Assembly (NCBI GenBank): GCA_016617855.1
Contig: JAECUM010094099.1
Location: forward strand, 1 to 64,000
Direction of reading: 5' to 3'
Length of the DNA stretch: 64,000 nucleotides
Source: Megalonaias nervosa
Lineage: Eukaryota > Mollusca > Bivalvia > Unionida > Unionidae
Shown here: piece after piece, positions 34,521 through 44,989 of the stretch
Layout: every line of letters starts with the position of its first letter
Numbering within the stretch: position 1 is the stretch's first letter
Translations under genes and position numbers: made by a program
Notes under the pieces: model-generated
The model's database searches: none
Told to the model about the DNA's origin: nothing
Seen by the model: only the letters and a program-made list of their open reading frames with translations

Positions 34521-35225
34521 CAGATTGCGATTGTTGATGTGATATGGACAACACCTGGTGATATATGATGACCACCGCTGTCTGAATCATTATTATGGGT
34601 TAGAATATTTGGAGGAGGAGATATTTTTCTCCATGCTTCAATAATTTGGGGATAGTATTCATCGATAATATCGTTGATGTTTTTTATCAGCGTGTCGACG
34701 TTAAATCCAAGAAATTTAAACCTTGGCAGAGTTGTTGCGGTCGAATATTGTTTGAGGAACAATTGTTTATATGTTTGTCTATTGCCGTCATAAATAAATT
34801 CACCACTGTCGCTAATCACCACCCGCATAATACTCTGATGAGCAGTCTTGAAGTCTGATGCAACATGGTTCCGGTTTTGCCTGATGATTTCCTCCCTCAG
34901 ATAATCGCTAACGGGGGGATACTCCTTTATATAATTGGTGAATGACTGGCATAGTTGTCTCATTATTTTGTGCTCGTGATTAATTTTATTGAATAATAAT
35001 TTGATATCATCTTTGGTATGCCAATTGGAGGGGGTATGTTTCCATCCAATTTCATGGGAGAGAGTTTCATCCAAATCAGTTCCAAATCCAATAACAATTA
35101 ATTTACCACTGCTGGGGGCAGCTTTAATTTCTTTCCACAGCAGAGAATTTCTATGATAATCTGGAATGCTTTTCCAATATGCTTGATTGTCTGAGGCATA
35201 ATCAGGTCATTGAGGGCACATTGGT
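34520..35225 (-). pseudogene. unassigned helical protein of the virus-like element
   Basis: The frame 35074-34520 (184 codons) is open and continues upstream in the same frame past an in-frame TGA near 35210 into the penton-like gene. The text is polar and helix-rich (KHTPSNWHTKDDIKLLFNKI, NHEHKIMRQLCQSFTNYIKE). It could be a C-terminal extension of the penton-like protein or a neighbouring virion protein. Function unknown. Confidence 0.4.
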
Positions 35226-35705
35226 CCTGGAGGTGCTGGTGGTGGCACTTCTGGCCATCCTAATGCAGTTCGGATTGACGACTGATATATATCAACGCTG
35301 TAGCCAAGCATTGATATTTCTAACACGGCAAATAATGTTGGTTCATGAACCGTGATAGTGATCTTGGATTTTTTTCCTGTGATAGATTTGATTCTGTGCT
35401 GGAACTCGTCGTTGATCTGTTCAATTTGATAACTGCCTGTTGGAATTCAGTAAACATTCCAGCCTGGTGTTCCATCAGGTTTATTTTTATATGCAAACAC
35501 CAGTAATTATTTGCTTATCAAACAATTTTGCTCAAATATTTGGCTAGCTGTGATATACTGGCAATTATGCTAGTGCTATTTCCTTTGCTGAAATTGCCGT
35601 TGGAAAGCTAATGTCAAACTCAGGATTGGTTGAAGTTGCTGATACCATCGTGGTTGTTGTTGGTATTGTATTAACGATGATTTGTTCTAGTAATTCTTGC
35701 GACAT
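35226..35705 (-). pseudogene. penton-like minor capsid protein remnant
   Basis: It starts MSQELLEQIIVN at 35705. After NPEFDISFPTAIS the frame slips more than once, but the pattern persists: a YH-PNI block, then DGTPGWNVY and IPTGSYQIEQINDEFQ (about 35470-35400), and finally VDIYQSSIRTALGW (about 35290-35250). This succession, ending in an 'SIR..LG[WF]' motif, is what I associate with the single jelly-roll penton protein of Polinton-type viruses. At least three stops or shifts are present. Identification rests on motif order, not on a search. Confidence 0.6.
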
Positions 35706-35728
35706 TATTATTTACTCCTTGATTTAAA

Positions 35729-36165
35729 TCAAGTGGGATCTAAATCCTTGTCTTTAGACCTTGACTCTGTCAAGGAGGTTTGATTTCCAGTTGCTTCATA
35801 GTAAACCTTAATCATTTCTTCAAATTCCTGATCTGATATTATTCCATCATTGAGACCTGATGATACCAGTGATGATAATTTGGCGTGTGCATGTGTTGCC
35901 GCTGATAATGTTGTATATTCATGTAATTTATCAGCCGCACACATAGATAGCATTTTTGCTGTGATATTAAGAATACCAGCAACACAGGTTATAACTGCAA
36001 CACCAATTCCTATTACAGGTGCTATTATGTATGTGGCTGATAATAATCCGATTATAGTTGCCGTTCCAGCGAATATGGCAGATGCAGAATATACAATTAT
36101 GTCAGTAACAACGATCTGTCTACGGTATTTTTCTTTGTTTTACTGTATGCGCATCAATGATATTT
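35729..36165 (-). pseudogene. membrane protein of the virus-like element
   Basis: Minus strand. A basic start (KEKYRRQIVV) is followed by two long hydrophobic stretches (YSASAIFAGTATIIGLLSAT and IIAPVIGIGVAVITCVAGIL), a typical membrane hairpin. A helical tail follows (KLSSLVSSGLNDGIISDQEF). The frame is open from about 36129 to 35729, and a stop lies near the presumed start. Similar hairpin proteins sit next to fibre-like genes in Polinton-type elements as far as I recall. A role in a virion or host membrane is inference. Confidence 0.5.
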
Positions 36166-36216
36166 TTTGGTTGTGTCTCCCACAAACACGCTTGCTCGTA
36201 TCTAAAACGTTGAACG

Positions 36217-37335
36217 TCAGTTGGGATTACCGGTAATTGGTTCATTATGCAGATTACTAACACTCAAAGTGAGTGGTAGTTTGGTGATGAATTCAAGACA
36301 CCAATAGTAGAACACACCGAAACCTTTTTCTTCGGGTTCCACCATGAATGTTCCCTTGTTGTTTTGATAAAGTATCACTAACGTGGATCCAGAAGATCCG
36401 TTAACTGGATAGCGCAGTGTAATTGTTGTAGCTATTGTAAAAGTTGTAATGCCGATTACTGAGAACCTGTGCATGCTGGTAACCTCACGGTATGTTTAAT
36501 GGATTTATTGAGTGGTGTCCATAATGCTGATCCAGACGCTACTGTATATACTACACCATCGATAATCTTTTTGATGTCAGAGAGTTTAATGTCGATGACT
36601 GCTGGATTCCCCCAAAATTTGTTACTGGTTCTGTTTTTGTTTCTACGAAAATTTGCAACTGCGGTTGTATGATTAGCATATTCAGATCTAAATGTGGTCA
36701 TTCCATCATTGATTGTCATTAATGAAGTCATCATCGGGATGTTGCTATTGTCGACATATTTTTTCATTGCAGCATCATCGTTTGATTCTGGTTCTCTCAA
36801 ATTAGCAATACTATTTCCGCCCATGTTGAGATTGGCAGTCATTGCATCTCCAGTTTTAGCAACGCATTTGCTGATCTCAGTTTTGATCATGGCGCCATTG
36901 TTGACCATGTATTTTTTTGTTGTCACATTGTCTGATTTTGGTTCTCTCACATTAATAATTGTAATTGTGTTCCTGCTAATGTTGAGATCACATACATAAT
37001 GTCTCCAATTCTTCTGATGCATCCTGTAATCTCTCCCATGAGTGTTAGAATTGATTCCTCTGAGGTTTTAATTTGACCATTTTTAGCAAACACCACTAAG
37101 TTATATTCGGTCCCATCTGGAACCCGCAAAATAATATCTGTCAATGGGATATTGCTCATCTTTAACTGTCCCTGCTGATCTTGAAAATAACAACTTCATT
37201 TTGATCCACATCTGCAAGACGCAAAAGATCAGCGAGTTCATTCTTGACCTCGTTAAGGGTGGCATATTTCGATAAGTCACCTTGGGGTTTGCCCTGAGTA
37301 TGACTCCAAGCAGATCTTCCATAAATGTCTACCAT
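36217..37335 (-). pseudogene. fibre-like protein with tail-fibre repeats
   Basis: The minus-strand start is MVDIYGRSAW at 37335. At least three frameshifts follow. In the middle are two copies of a module of about 40 residues: an older one around INVREPKSDNVTTKKY (about 36960-36910) and a clearer one, TANLNMGGNSIANLREPESN then DDAAMKKYVDN (about 36842-36750). 'LNMGGN.I.NL..P....DA..K.YVD' is the repeat of bacteriophage tail fibres and of some Polinton-type fibre genes. The C-terminal part (FWGNPAVIDIKLSDIKKIID, then an open frame 36474-36217) would be a beta-rich head. It probably formed a receptor-binding spike, by inference. Confidence 0.6.
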
Positions 37336-37389
37336 TGTATATTATACTATGACCTGTTTAAAATGTTGGACAGCAATGTTGTTTGGTGG

Positions 37390-37771
37390 TATGCTCATGC
37401 ACGACGTCATGAGGTGGTGCCCCAGACGATGTTGACACAGCGTCGAGCACAGTGAGAACTTCATGGCCACATATTGGCAGATCAGTTATTGTCTGTGTTG
37501 GTAATGTTGAATACCAGATCGGGGTGCTCTGCATTCCACTGACAAATTTTGAAAATTCTTTGATGGCGCCAACCCATACGAATCAAAATAAACAACTCCA
37601 CATGGATCAATCACTTATGCAACCCATTGAGTACCTGGACCAGAACTTCCATCGAGATTAATGATACTGGTTTCAACACAGTTGTTTTGGTAATTGATCA
37701 TGCATAAAAATACCTCTGAAGTTTTTTATGTTTAATTTTTTAGCAGCATCAAATAAATCAAAATTGGACAT
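37390..37771 (-). pseudogene. adenovirus-type maturation protease remnant
   Basis: It starts MSNFDLFDAAKKLNIKNFRG at 37771. The N-terminal block FRGIFMHDQLP matches the 'F.GVF..D.LP' start of adenain/Ulp1-type cysteine proteases of Polintons. INLDGSSGPGTQWVA follows; where the catalytic His of 'GTHWV' is expected, CAA (Gln) stands at 37629-37627. An in-frame TAA (37617-37615) comes next, then YFDSYGLAPS with the conserved Asp. In a shifted frame ICGHEV (about 37480-37460) sits where the catalytic Cys region is expected. Family members cut virion precursor proteins. Loss of His, a stop and a frameshift make this copy dead. Confidence 0.72.
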
Positions 37772-37864
37772 GGGAAGCATGTTTAGTGAAGTGTCCTGGG
37801 CAGTCTTAGACCCCGACCTTACCATGAATAAGAAGTTCCTGGCAGACTTAGACCCCTTCTATTT

Positions 37865-38268
37865 TTAGAAGACCTTTCTTTTTTTTTTGGAAGTCTTTAT
37901 TCCATGTCCTGTTGCTTTCTTTAATGCCATCCAGCAGCAGTTCCAACAGCACCAAGTGCAGCTGCTTTTGCAACACTGAACAGCTGGGGCTGCAGCAGCT
38001 ATCAACGCTGGTATAGCTGCAAGAAGTGGAAATATACCACCTGTCTTGGCAGTGTTTTTAATGGCACCGCAGAAGGATTAAGCCTAACATGCCTTGGATC
38101 ATTTGGCATCAGTGAAGTGCTCAAGTTGACGTTCTGTCAGGTATAGTTTATTTGGACCCTTCAGATCGTTTTCGGTAATATTTTTATTCGAGAATTCTTT
38201 TTCAGTGCTGATTGCAGCTTTTTAATCTGACCAGGAGTCAGAGTAACATTAACATGCTGAGATGACAT
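37865..38268 (-). pseudogene. small basic core-like protein (adenovirus pX-like) remnant
   Basis: It starts MSSQHVNVTLTPGQIKKLQS at 38268. Two shifts later LYLTERQLEHF appears (about 38140), then a Gly/Ala/Leu-rich segment KTGGIFPLLAAIPALI (about 38055-38005). It closes with HGIKTSKKKRKVF at 37865. Polinton-type elements encode a small protein with an 'LT.GQ..K' start, an 'LT..QL' block, a hydrophobic GG-P-L segment and a basic end, compared in the literature with adenovirus pX. The last residues contain KKKRKV, the core of a classical nuclear localisation signal. Frameshifts make it non-functional. Confidence 0.6.
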
Positions 38269-38309
38269 TTTAATATCATGGGTGATTTAATTACTGATCG
38301 TGCAATCGA

Positions 38310-39669
38310 TCACATGTTTTCCACAGGGGCATCAATGACTCTCATTCGTCCACCAACACCTTGAAGCTGCATTGTTTTGTCTGAGAGTATAACAGCAATT
38401 GCTCTGTAATTAGCAATAGTTCCTCTTGCCACATGAACTCGAAAGTGTATATCAACAACAGATTGCCTAAATGAATCCAAGTGTTCCAGAGAAAAGTAAT
38501 AGATCGGATACAGTTTTGTAAAATCTAGCTGTGATATTTGTAGACCAGAATCAACATTTTGATCACATCCCATGAATGTCATCAAATGATGATATGCATC
38601 ATCAACATGATTACTCTCAAAGTTTTGTATTATATCCTCAGCTGGTTTTTGATGTCCATTTATTCCCAAGTTTGTTAAATATCATTGTACTGTGTGTTTG
38701 TGAGTTTACTCTAGCAGTATCTTGCAAGCATTGAATATATGTTGCGGTGCAGAGACACCTTGCTGTGATGCTATCTGCCATGTGAATAAACCATTAGTGG
38801 TACTTTGAAGATTATCTGTGGTCATCGTCAACCATGATAATGTTGATTTACCACTCGAATCCATTAAAGAGAGCAGCTATTGTTCTTCTGTCAGTGATGG
38901 CATCATTGTTGGCATCCACAATGAAAGTTTTGTCAGTATTACTTTACCTGTATCACCAATAGGATAGCCTTTCTTACAAGTACAACTGCATGCTTGGCTC
39001 CAAATATAACCTTTCTGACATTTCTGCAAAATCCAAAGATATGTGACAGTGGAATTGCACATGAAAATAATCTTCTTCCACCTTGCAGCATTGATTGACG
39101 TGCTGTGAATCCTAAGTTGAATTCTTGGTTGGTGCTCTGTAACGTTGAAAATGCAGTGGCGGGTTGGGGTATCATTCCAGCTGGTTGTAGATAACCACAC
39201 TATTGTGTGTTAATTGTACCAAAAGATGCTGCCTATTTTTGGGATAATCACTAGTGTCCTTGACAAACATCATTGACGCACCAGCTGATTGTGAATAATC
39301 ATCAGAATATCTTGCTAGACCCAATATCATTGTGGCAACATCGACATTTTCCAGACATGATTCAGTGTTTCTTCCATTGATGCTATACGTGGCACTGTTG
39401 AACAATGCCATGATGCCATTATTAACAAAACCAACTCTAACATCAGCTCCATATTCAGTATCATCTGTTTTGAGAATTTCACCTTCTACTTGAGTAAATG
39501 CTTCAGCGGGTAAGAAATATCTGCTTGTATCCTGAACTTACAGCTCAATTCGCCTGCCCTGATTTGGCTCTCGTGCATCATATGAATAATATTGATAATC
39601 ACGTACTGATTCATCTTTGAGGACTGGTGCATCCATGTCAAATGCAGGATCAGATACACTCTTGAACAT
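38310..39669 (-). pseudogene. major capsid protein (double jelly-roll, Polinton type) remnant
   Basis: The minus-strand frame starts MFKSVSDPAFDMDAPVLKDE at 39669, about 450 codons in all. The N-terminal region includes NNGIMALFNSATYSINGR (about 39430-39375) and a long open part to 39172. The frame then shifts to IPLSHIFGFCRNVRKVIFGA (about 39050-38990), shifts again near 38940, and resumes as an open C-terminal part (38669-38310, TKLYPIYYFSLEHLDSFRQS). Length, order and these blocks fit the major capsid protein family that is widespread in invertebrate Polintons. Breaks seen: TAA at 39540-39538, shifts near 39175 and 38940, and a stop near 38700. It would have formed the icosahedral shell. 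Confidence 0.78.
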
Positions 39670-39749
39670 CTTTATTATTAATTTATTATCGTCTAACACG
39701 AAGACCACTTCCTGCTGTTAGACTAGCAGTTATATTTTTTTTCTTTTTC

Positions 39750-40154
39750 TCATTCTGTCAATGGCAGGGGTACACCAGCCAACTCTGCTAGTTTTTGATT
39801 TGCAGTTTGATTTAGTATTTTACTAACATTTGCAGGCATAACTTTGTTGCTGGGCAATTTTAGTGGTTGAGGTCGGACCGCTGGCGGTCTGCGTCTTAAT
39901 CGTGTTAGTCTGTCCCTGATTGCTGAGAATGCTTTACTTGCAACATCACCAACATTACCAATACCTTTATCAGGAACATCAATAGCTTTCATTCACAGTT
40001 GCTTTGCAATCGTTATTCCTTTTGGGGCTATCCTTCTAAACAGACCCTGAACAACATCGCAGAGTCCATCTCCGTAGATTGCTTTATATGTTGGTAATCG
40101 CGAATTTATCATCCTGACCATTACAGGTCCATGTTGAGCATTATGTATGATCAT
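39750..40154 (-). pseudogene. small minor capsid-like protein remnant
   Basis: The minus-strand frame begins MIIHNAQHGPVMVRMINSR at 40154 and continues YKAIYGDGLCDVVQGLFRRI, with a Gly-rich, amphipathic character. An in-frame TGA (about 39993) precedes MKAIDVPDKGIGNVGDVASK and a basic stretch RDRLTRLRRRPP, ending at 39750. A short 'G.G....L.GLFR...P' segment followed by 'K.....' helices and a basic tail is typical of minor capsid/core proteins near the capsid gene in Polintons; by analogy it may be adenovirus pVI-like. One nonsense codon is the only break seen. Confidence 0.5.
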
Positions 40155-40189
40155 ATTATTTTCTTGTCACTGATCTAATTGCATCAATC

Positions 40190-40600
40190 ACTGTGGTAAT
40201 CATCAATGATTTCATCGATGAGAGACCAATAAACATTAATGTCCATGATACCGCATGTAAATAATCTCTGACAAATAGCAGCTGCGTCATTAATGTTTTC
40301 TTGGGAATTATTGCCAGCTCAACTTCCGCCAATTAAAATTTCTAGTCTATCAACATTGGCAAGGATGTTATTGGGACAAAGTTTATTTGGCAATGGAAGG
40401 ATTTGTTTTTTATTACCATGATGTGTTTTTACACTGCCAGTGGCAAGACCTTTTCTGGATTTGTTGTTGTAATTGTGGTTGTTGTAATTGTGGTTGTTGT
40501 AATTGTGCAAGATAGTTATCTATTCTGCTGATAAATGCAGTATATATTGTATCATTATTTCAGGCCTGATCAACTCCGTAGTGTATGTGAAATATCCATT
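40190..40600 (-). pseudogene. unknown protein with Asn/Gln repeats
   Basis: Around 40445-40510 the unit 'caattacaacaaccacaatt' repeats. In one frame it encodes YNNHNYNNHNYNN, in another LQQPQLQQPQLQQQ. The latter frame is preceded by NNDTIYTAFISRIDNYLAQ, the former followed by NKLCPNNILANVDRLEILIG and, after a stop near 40319, NDAAAICQRLF. It looks like one small gene broken by a shift inside the repeat. No family recognised. Confidence 0.4.
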
Positions 40601-40611
40601 TATACCATTTT

Positions 40612-41165
40612 TCATGACTTAACAGCCTGATCAGCATCCTTCGATTTCAAGACTTTTTCTCTATTATCAAAGCTATGCACGGCAAACACAGATAATTTTT
40701 CCATGCCGTCAATTTTTTTTATGAAGGCATTACTCTCTTTGGTAAATTTATCAGTGACTTCAGTTTTGACTTTTGCTTGTTCTAGTACTTGTTCTGGTTT
40801 TGGTTCTGGTATAAGATCATTTATATCGTCTATTTCAGCACGAGCTCAGTCAATACCTTCATGTATTTCTTGCATTGGAGGTTGAGAAGTAGTAGCTATT
40901 TCATCTGGGAGTTTTCTTAAAATCTTTTTTGTTTGTTTAGTTCTTTCTGCTATTTTTCCAGTTGCTTTAGCAGTTTGCATCAGTGTGGGAAGAAGACCTT
41001 CGTTAGCTTTTGTAACTGGTTTAAATAACTGTTCTGCACCTTCTGTAAATTCCACCTGAGACTCCTGACACTCTTGTAATTTTTGCTTGACAGAATCACG
41101 GACTGGAAGATATTTTTTTATGCCTTTAGTTACTGTTGAGCTAGTTTAGCTGTGCAGGATTCCAT
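40612..41165 (-). pseudogene. coiled-coil protein adjoining the right terminal repeat
   Basis: It starts MESCTAKLAQQ at 41165, just inside the right terminal repeat. A shift in an A-run near 41120 follows, then an open stretch (41055-40846, EFTEGAEQLFKPVTKANEGL), an in-frame TGA at about 40845, and EIDDINDLIPEPKPEQVLEQ onward to 40612. It is Lys/Glu-rich and probably alpha-helical. It is the first gene of the minus-strand block. Function unknown. Confidence 0.45.
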
Positions 41166-41181
41166 GTTTAGCATTATTATT

Positions 41182-41341
41182 GAGGGCACAAAAAAATTTG
41201 ACACTCAGACGTCACAAGAAAATATAACCTGGTTAGATGTTTTGGTTTAGTGTTATTGACCTTGTATTTTCATTTTTGTAGGAAGCTTTATTTTAGCGAA
41301 ATAACTCTCCTAAAAGTTGTAGGGTTCACCCCCCCTGCTGT
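41182..41341 (-). repeat. right terminal inverted repeat of the virus-like element
   Basis: Its reverse complement aligns with 31826-31990; the outer end is 'cagcagggggggtgaaccc'. The bases after it (ttcactgta) belong to the LINE that the element split. Confidence 0.92.
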
Positions 41342-41464
41342 TCACTGTATGTAACATGTGCTGAAAAGATAACAGTATTTAAGAACAGATACCATGAGTA
41401 TGTAATGTGTTTCAAATAGATAATGGAATTTTGTATTTTAATACTAAACACATTAAAATGAACA

Positions 41465-41635
41465 GTACCGTATATACTTGTGTATAAGCCCGTTTGCATA
41501 TAAGCCGACCCCCCAACTTGACTAGGTAAAAACAGGAAAAATTGCATGACCCGCAGATAAGCCGACATCCCCCCCTTCTTCAAGGCTTTATTTTTTCCTA
41601 AATTCTTCGGCTTATACGCAAGTGTATATGGTACA
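41465..41635. mobile_element. MITE with 'gtataagcc' inverted ends, copy 1
   Basis: The left end 'taccgtatatacttgtgtat' followed by aagcc and the right end 'cggcttatacgcaagtgtat' followed by atggta are inverted repeats. The middle has 'tgacccgcagataagccga'. It is non-coding. Confidence 0.72.
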
Positions 41636-41644
41636 TAACAGTGC

Positions 41645-41797
41645 CTACCTTATATACTCGCTTATAAGCCGAACCCCCAACTTGACCAGGTAAAAATAGG
41701 AAAAATTGCATGACCCGCAGATAAGCCGACCCCCCCTTCTTCAAGGCTTTATTTTTTTCCTAAATTCTTCGGCTTATACGGGAGTATATACAGTAAT
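41645..41797. mobile_element. MITE with 'gtataagcc' inverted ends, copy 2
   Basis: A second copy of the preceding element, with ends 'ccttatatactcgcttataa' and 'cggcttatacgggagtatat'. The interior is nearly identical to copy 1, so the pair arose by tandem insertion or duplication. Confidence 0.72.
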
Positions 41798-41891
41798 TAC
41801 TATTATCTTTCATATAATGCACATTATTGTACTCTTCTTGAGAGGGCCTCAAGGGAGAATAGTCCTTGACTAAATGAGTCACCCTCTGTAA

Positions 41892-41930
<39 letters not shown>

Positions 41931-41937
41931 TCTGATG

Positions 41938-42790
41938 TTATTCAAGAAATAGTATGCCCTGATTCTCTGCAGTGTCACCAACGTCTATCAGGGATTCTCT
42001 GTTAGTGTACAAGTGTTCTTTAATTCTTGTTTCAAGACTCCTTGCAGTTTCCCCAATGTAGACTTTTCCACAGTTATTGTAATGGAGTTTATAGATGACT
42101 GAGTACTTCTTACTCAAATGAGTTTGGTCTTTTTGATGTATCAAAATTGAGTGCATGGTGTTATAGGGTTTGTGGATCATATTAGCTCCATGCTTTCAGA
42201 AGATTTTGTGTAATTTTTCAGAGAGACCAATGCTAAAGGGACATTTACACCTTTGTCTCCTTTCTCCCTCAAATGTACCTCTCTTCTCCATTCTTTTTCA
42301 GCAGATACTACATCCAGTCTTTGTAACCATTGGCTCTCACAGCTTTCTTAATTTGATCAACCTCCAACACCCAGTTTTCCTCAACACTGACAATGCTGTT
42401 TACCGAATGCAGCAGGGTTTTCACAGCTGATCTTTTATGTTCAAGATGGTGGTTGGAGTTGAAGTTCAGATATTGGTCTGTGTGGGTAGGTTTGCAGTAG
42501 ATGGTAACTTTTGTTGCCCCGTCTTATAAAATGTGAAAACAAGTATCCAGAAAGGACAGTTTCTCATCTTCTTCCACTTTGTAAGTGAACTGGATCTTTT
42601 CATCAATGGATTTGAGATGCTCTGTAAATTCTTCGATATTGTATTGATGCATCATGGTGAAAGTATCATCCACATAATGAAAGAACACATCTGGAGGATG
42701 GACTGCAGTAGAATGGCATTTTGGTGTATAGTCTGTCAAAATTTACCTTCCTACAGGTTACCTGTTACTAGAAGTGATTATATAGTGTCC
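41938..42790 (-). pseudogene. Penelope-like element: RT end and GIY-YIG endonuclease
   Basis: On the minus strand, the RT catalytic block FFHYVDDTFTMMHQYNIEEF (about 42690-42630) with FLDTC is followed after frameshifts by EVDQIKKAVRANGYKDWM (about 42370-42310). The GIY-YIG endonuclease comes next (VIYKLHYNNCGKVYIGETAR then SLETRIKEH, about 42100-42025). This RT plus GIY-YIG arrangement is specific to Penelope-like elements. It is 5'-truncated and broken, and its 3' end meets the LINE end and att microsatellite. Confidence 0.87.
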
Positions 42791-44989
42791 ACTTGGTAAA
42801 TATTAACGGCAATGCTCTGATTCTCTACCTGTACAGGCCACTTGTGCCCTTCTACAGGTATTTATGATAGGGGGTAACTCTGTATGGATACTCATAAGTT
42901 ATAAAGCAGGACACTCGCTATGTTACATATATATATTGTCTGCTCTGTTTGGTCAGATTTAGTCCATGAGTGAAACCAGTATGACAACCACTCAGCATTT
43001 GTAGTTTTCTCTGGTTAAGTCAGACTTGCATTTTAAAGACAGAAGTCAATGGAAGGCAGTTCTATGGGCAGTAAAAGCAAGGTGCAGAAACATAGCTTGA
43101 TGGATGAAACATCAGTTTGCTTGCAGGGGTTCGAAGCCATGTAATTTATGGGGGATCGAGTTGGAGAGCAACAACAGCCTCAGTTACAGTCTCACATATC
43201 AGAATTATGGACTGGCTACATGGATCAATATCCCATACCCCATCTCATCCTCAAGAACTGGAGAATATCCTGCCAGCCAAGATGGCCATGTTCCTTCATG
43301 ACTGGATTCAGTTATAAAACTGATAGCAATGGTCCACGACCACAGTTGATCATACAGTACCAGCCACCAGAATATGAACTTGCCAATTTCCTCAACTTCT
43401 ACAGTGCTGCTAGGCACTTCCGGCATACTATGCCCAGTTTAGTGCAGCAATACCCAAGAACCCACTTCGTGAAACCAGTTATACAGCAGAATAACCCATA
43501 TAGTGCTCAGCCGGACACTTCCTGTGGATGATGTACAGTCTATACAGGCACTCCCATGTATCAGTGTAACCCAAAGTGCTGCTAGGCACTTCTTATAGAT
43601 TATGTCCAGTTTATATAGGCACTCTCATGGATCAGTCTAACCCACATAGTATCTTTAGTCACTTCTGGTGTATGATCTCCATTTTGTACCTCAGTGCCTA
43701 AAAGAATTTACCTCTTTACTTGCCTTCAGTCCTCTGCCACCCAAAGGGTGCCTCTACTTAGCAACACGTAAGGAATGGGGATTTATTCTTAACATGATGC
43801 AGATTTAACGAGCTGCCATCCTTGACATTATTCTCCAGCTACTAAGCAGGTAGCACCAGAGACATCACTTCTCTGCCTTAATCCAAAACTGACCATCAAG
43901 TTCCCTCATCCTTATTGGATCTTACTATGATGAGTGAAATTCTTCCTTGCATACTTGAACTGAAGAATTTTCTGCCCACTCCCACTGGAGTTCTGTTGTC
44001 CAATTTCTACTACATCACCTATCAGGTCTACAGTTCTGACATGAGATGATCATTGTCTATGGAAGAATCTACTTTCAATTGCTTCCACAATCTGAAAAGT
44101 TACTAACATTTTGGGACTGCTTACATTGTCAATAAGAAGTTCAAATTGTCTGCAGACATTTTTTCTCACAAAAACCTTTTCTGTTCTCCATCGGATATCC
44201 ATGAATTGATTTGTAAAGGCATGACTGTGAGATCAATGTTGCATCTAATACCTGTGGTGTTCTTCAATAGGAAGAACACAGCTAAATACCTTCTCCCACC
44301 CTGAATTGCAACAGAATATGTGGGAGTATGTTTATGCAATGGTCCACTTCGTAACGCAGAGGCCTAACATACTATGGCCATTACAGAAGCTAGAAACTTA
44401 AAACAGGGGGAACGAGATGCAATGATTTCTACCTACACTGCTGTTAAAGACCATCATAGGCCAAGTAATGCACGCAACCTTCATCATCTAATCTCTCCTT
44501 TAATGATCAGGTTGATGGAATTCACAACAAGTCACCAAGAATGCCTTTCTTCTGTCCCTCATAGCCTCAGCTATGGTGGAGGGATCTGCAAGGCAACCAA
44601 CAAAGATGTCACAGGGATGTCCCCTTGAATACATGCCACTGGGAAGCAGTGCTACTGAATTTACAACTGTTGAAAACCACAGTTCTTCCAAACTAACTGG
44701 AAGAATCAGAGAGAGGTTGGTCATGTTCGCCAGCATTCCATGAGACCCTCACTATCACAAATGACATACATCCACGGCTGCAGATCCCAGTGGGGTGAAG
44801 GCTCCAATCTTTCATTGCTGAACGAAGAAGATTTACCATAATGATATGTTAGAACCAAACAAATGGTTTCTGGGGACCTCCTAAGCCTAGAGTTCTTTCA
44901 GGTGCAAAGCAGCACTTATTACTTGGTTGTCAACCTAAGCACATTCAGCCTGCTCTGTTATGCCCTTGGGTTCATGATGGAATGCAACA

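Larger units (their letters stand above)
31826..41341 (-). mobile_element. Polinton/adintovirus-like integrated element, capsid gene set, no polymerase or integrase
   Basis: A 9.5-kb unit is bounded by inverted repeats of about 160 bp. Most genes lie on the minus strand. From the right end inward: a coiled-coil protein, a small Gln/Asn repeat protein, a small minor capsid-like protein, the major capsid protein, a small basic core-like protein, an adenovirus-type protease, a fibre-like protein, a membrane protein, a penton-like protein, unassigned frames, and at the left a packaging ATPase. A phospholipase A2-like domain and one unknown frame are on the plus strand. I find no DNA polymerase B and no retrovirus-like integrase, which canonical Polintons have. 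All recognised genes carry stops or frameshifts. It splits a LINE, and flanks tccact/ttcact hint at an imperfect 6-base target duplication. Confidence 0.82.
41342..41935 (+). mobile_element. LINE 3' end, right part
   Basis: After the virus-like element the LINE 3' untranslated end resumes. It finishes with 'gagggcctcaagggagaata' and 'gactaaatgagtcaccctct', then an att microsatellite (41897-41928). The related LINE end at 58440-58530 has 'gacttggattaattgagtca'. Two small foldback elements are nested in it. Confidence 0.68.

Noticed and set aside
34520..35074. Possible replication helicase in the virus-like element
   Set aside because: No Walker A or B motif could be found in the 184-codon frame; left as unassigned.
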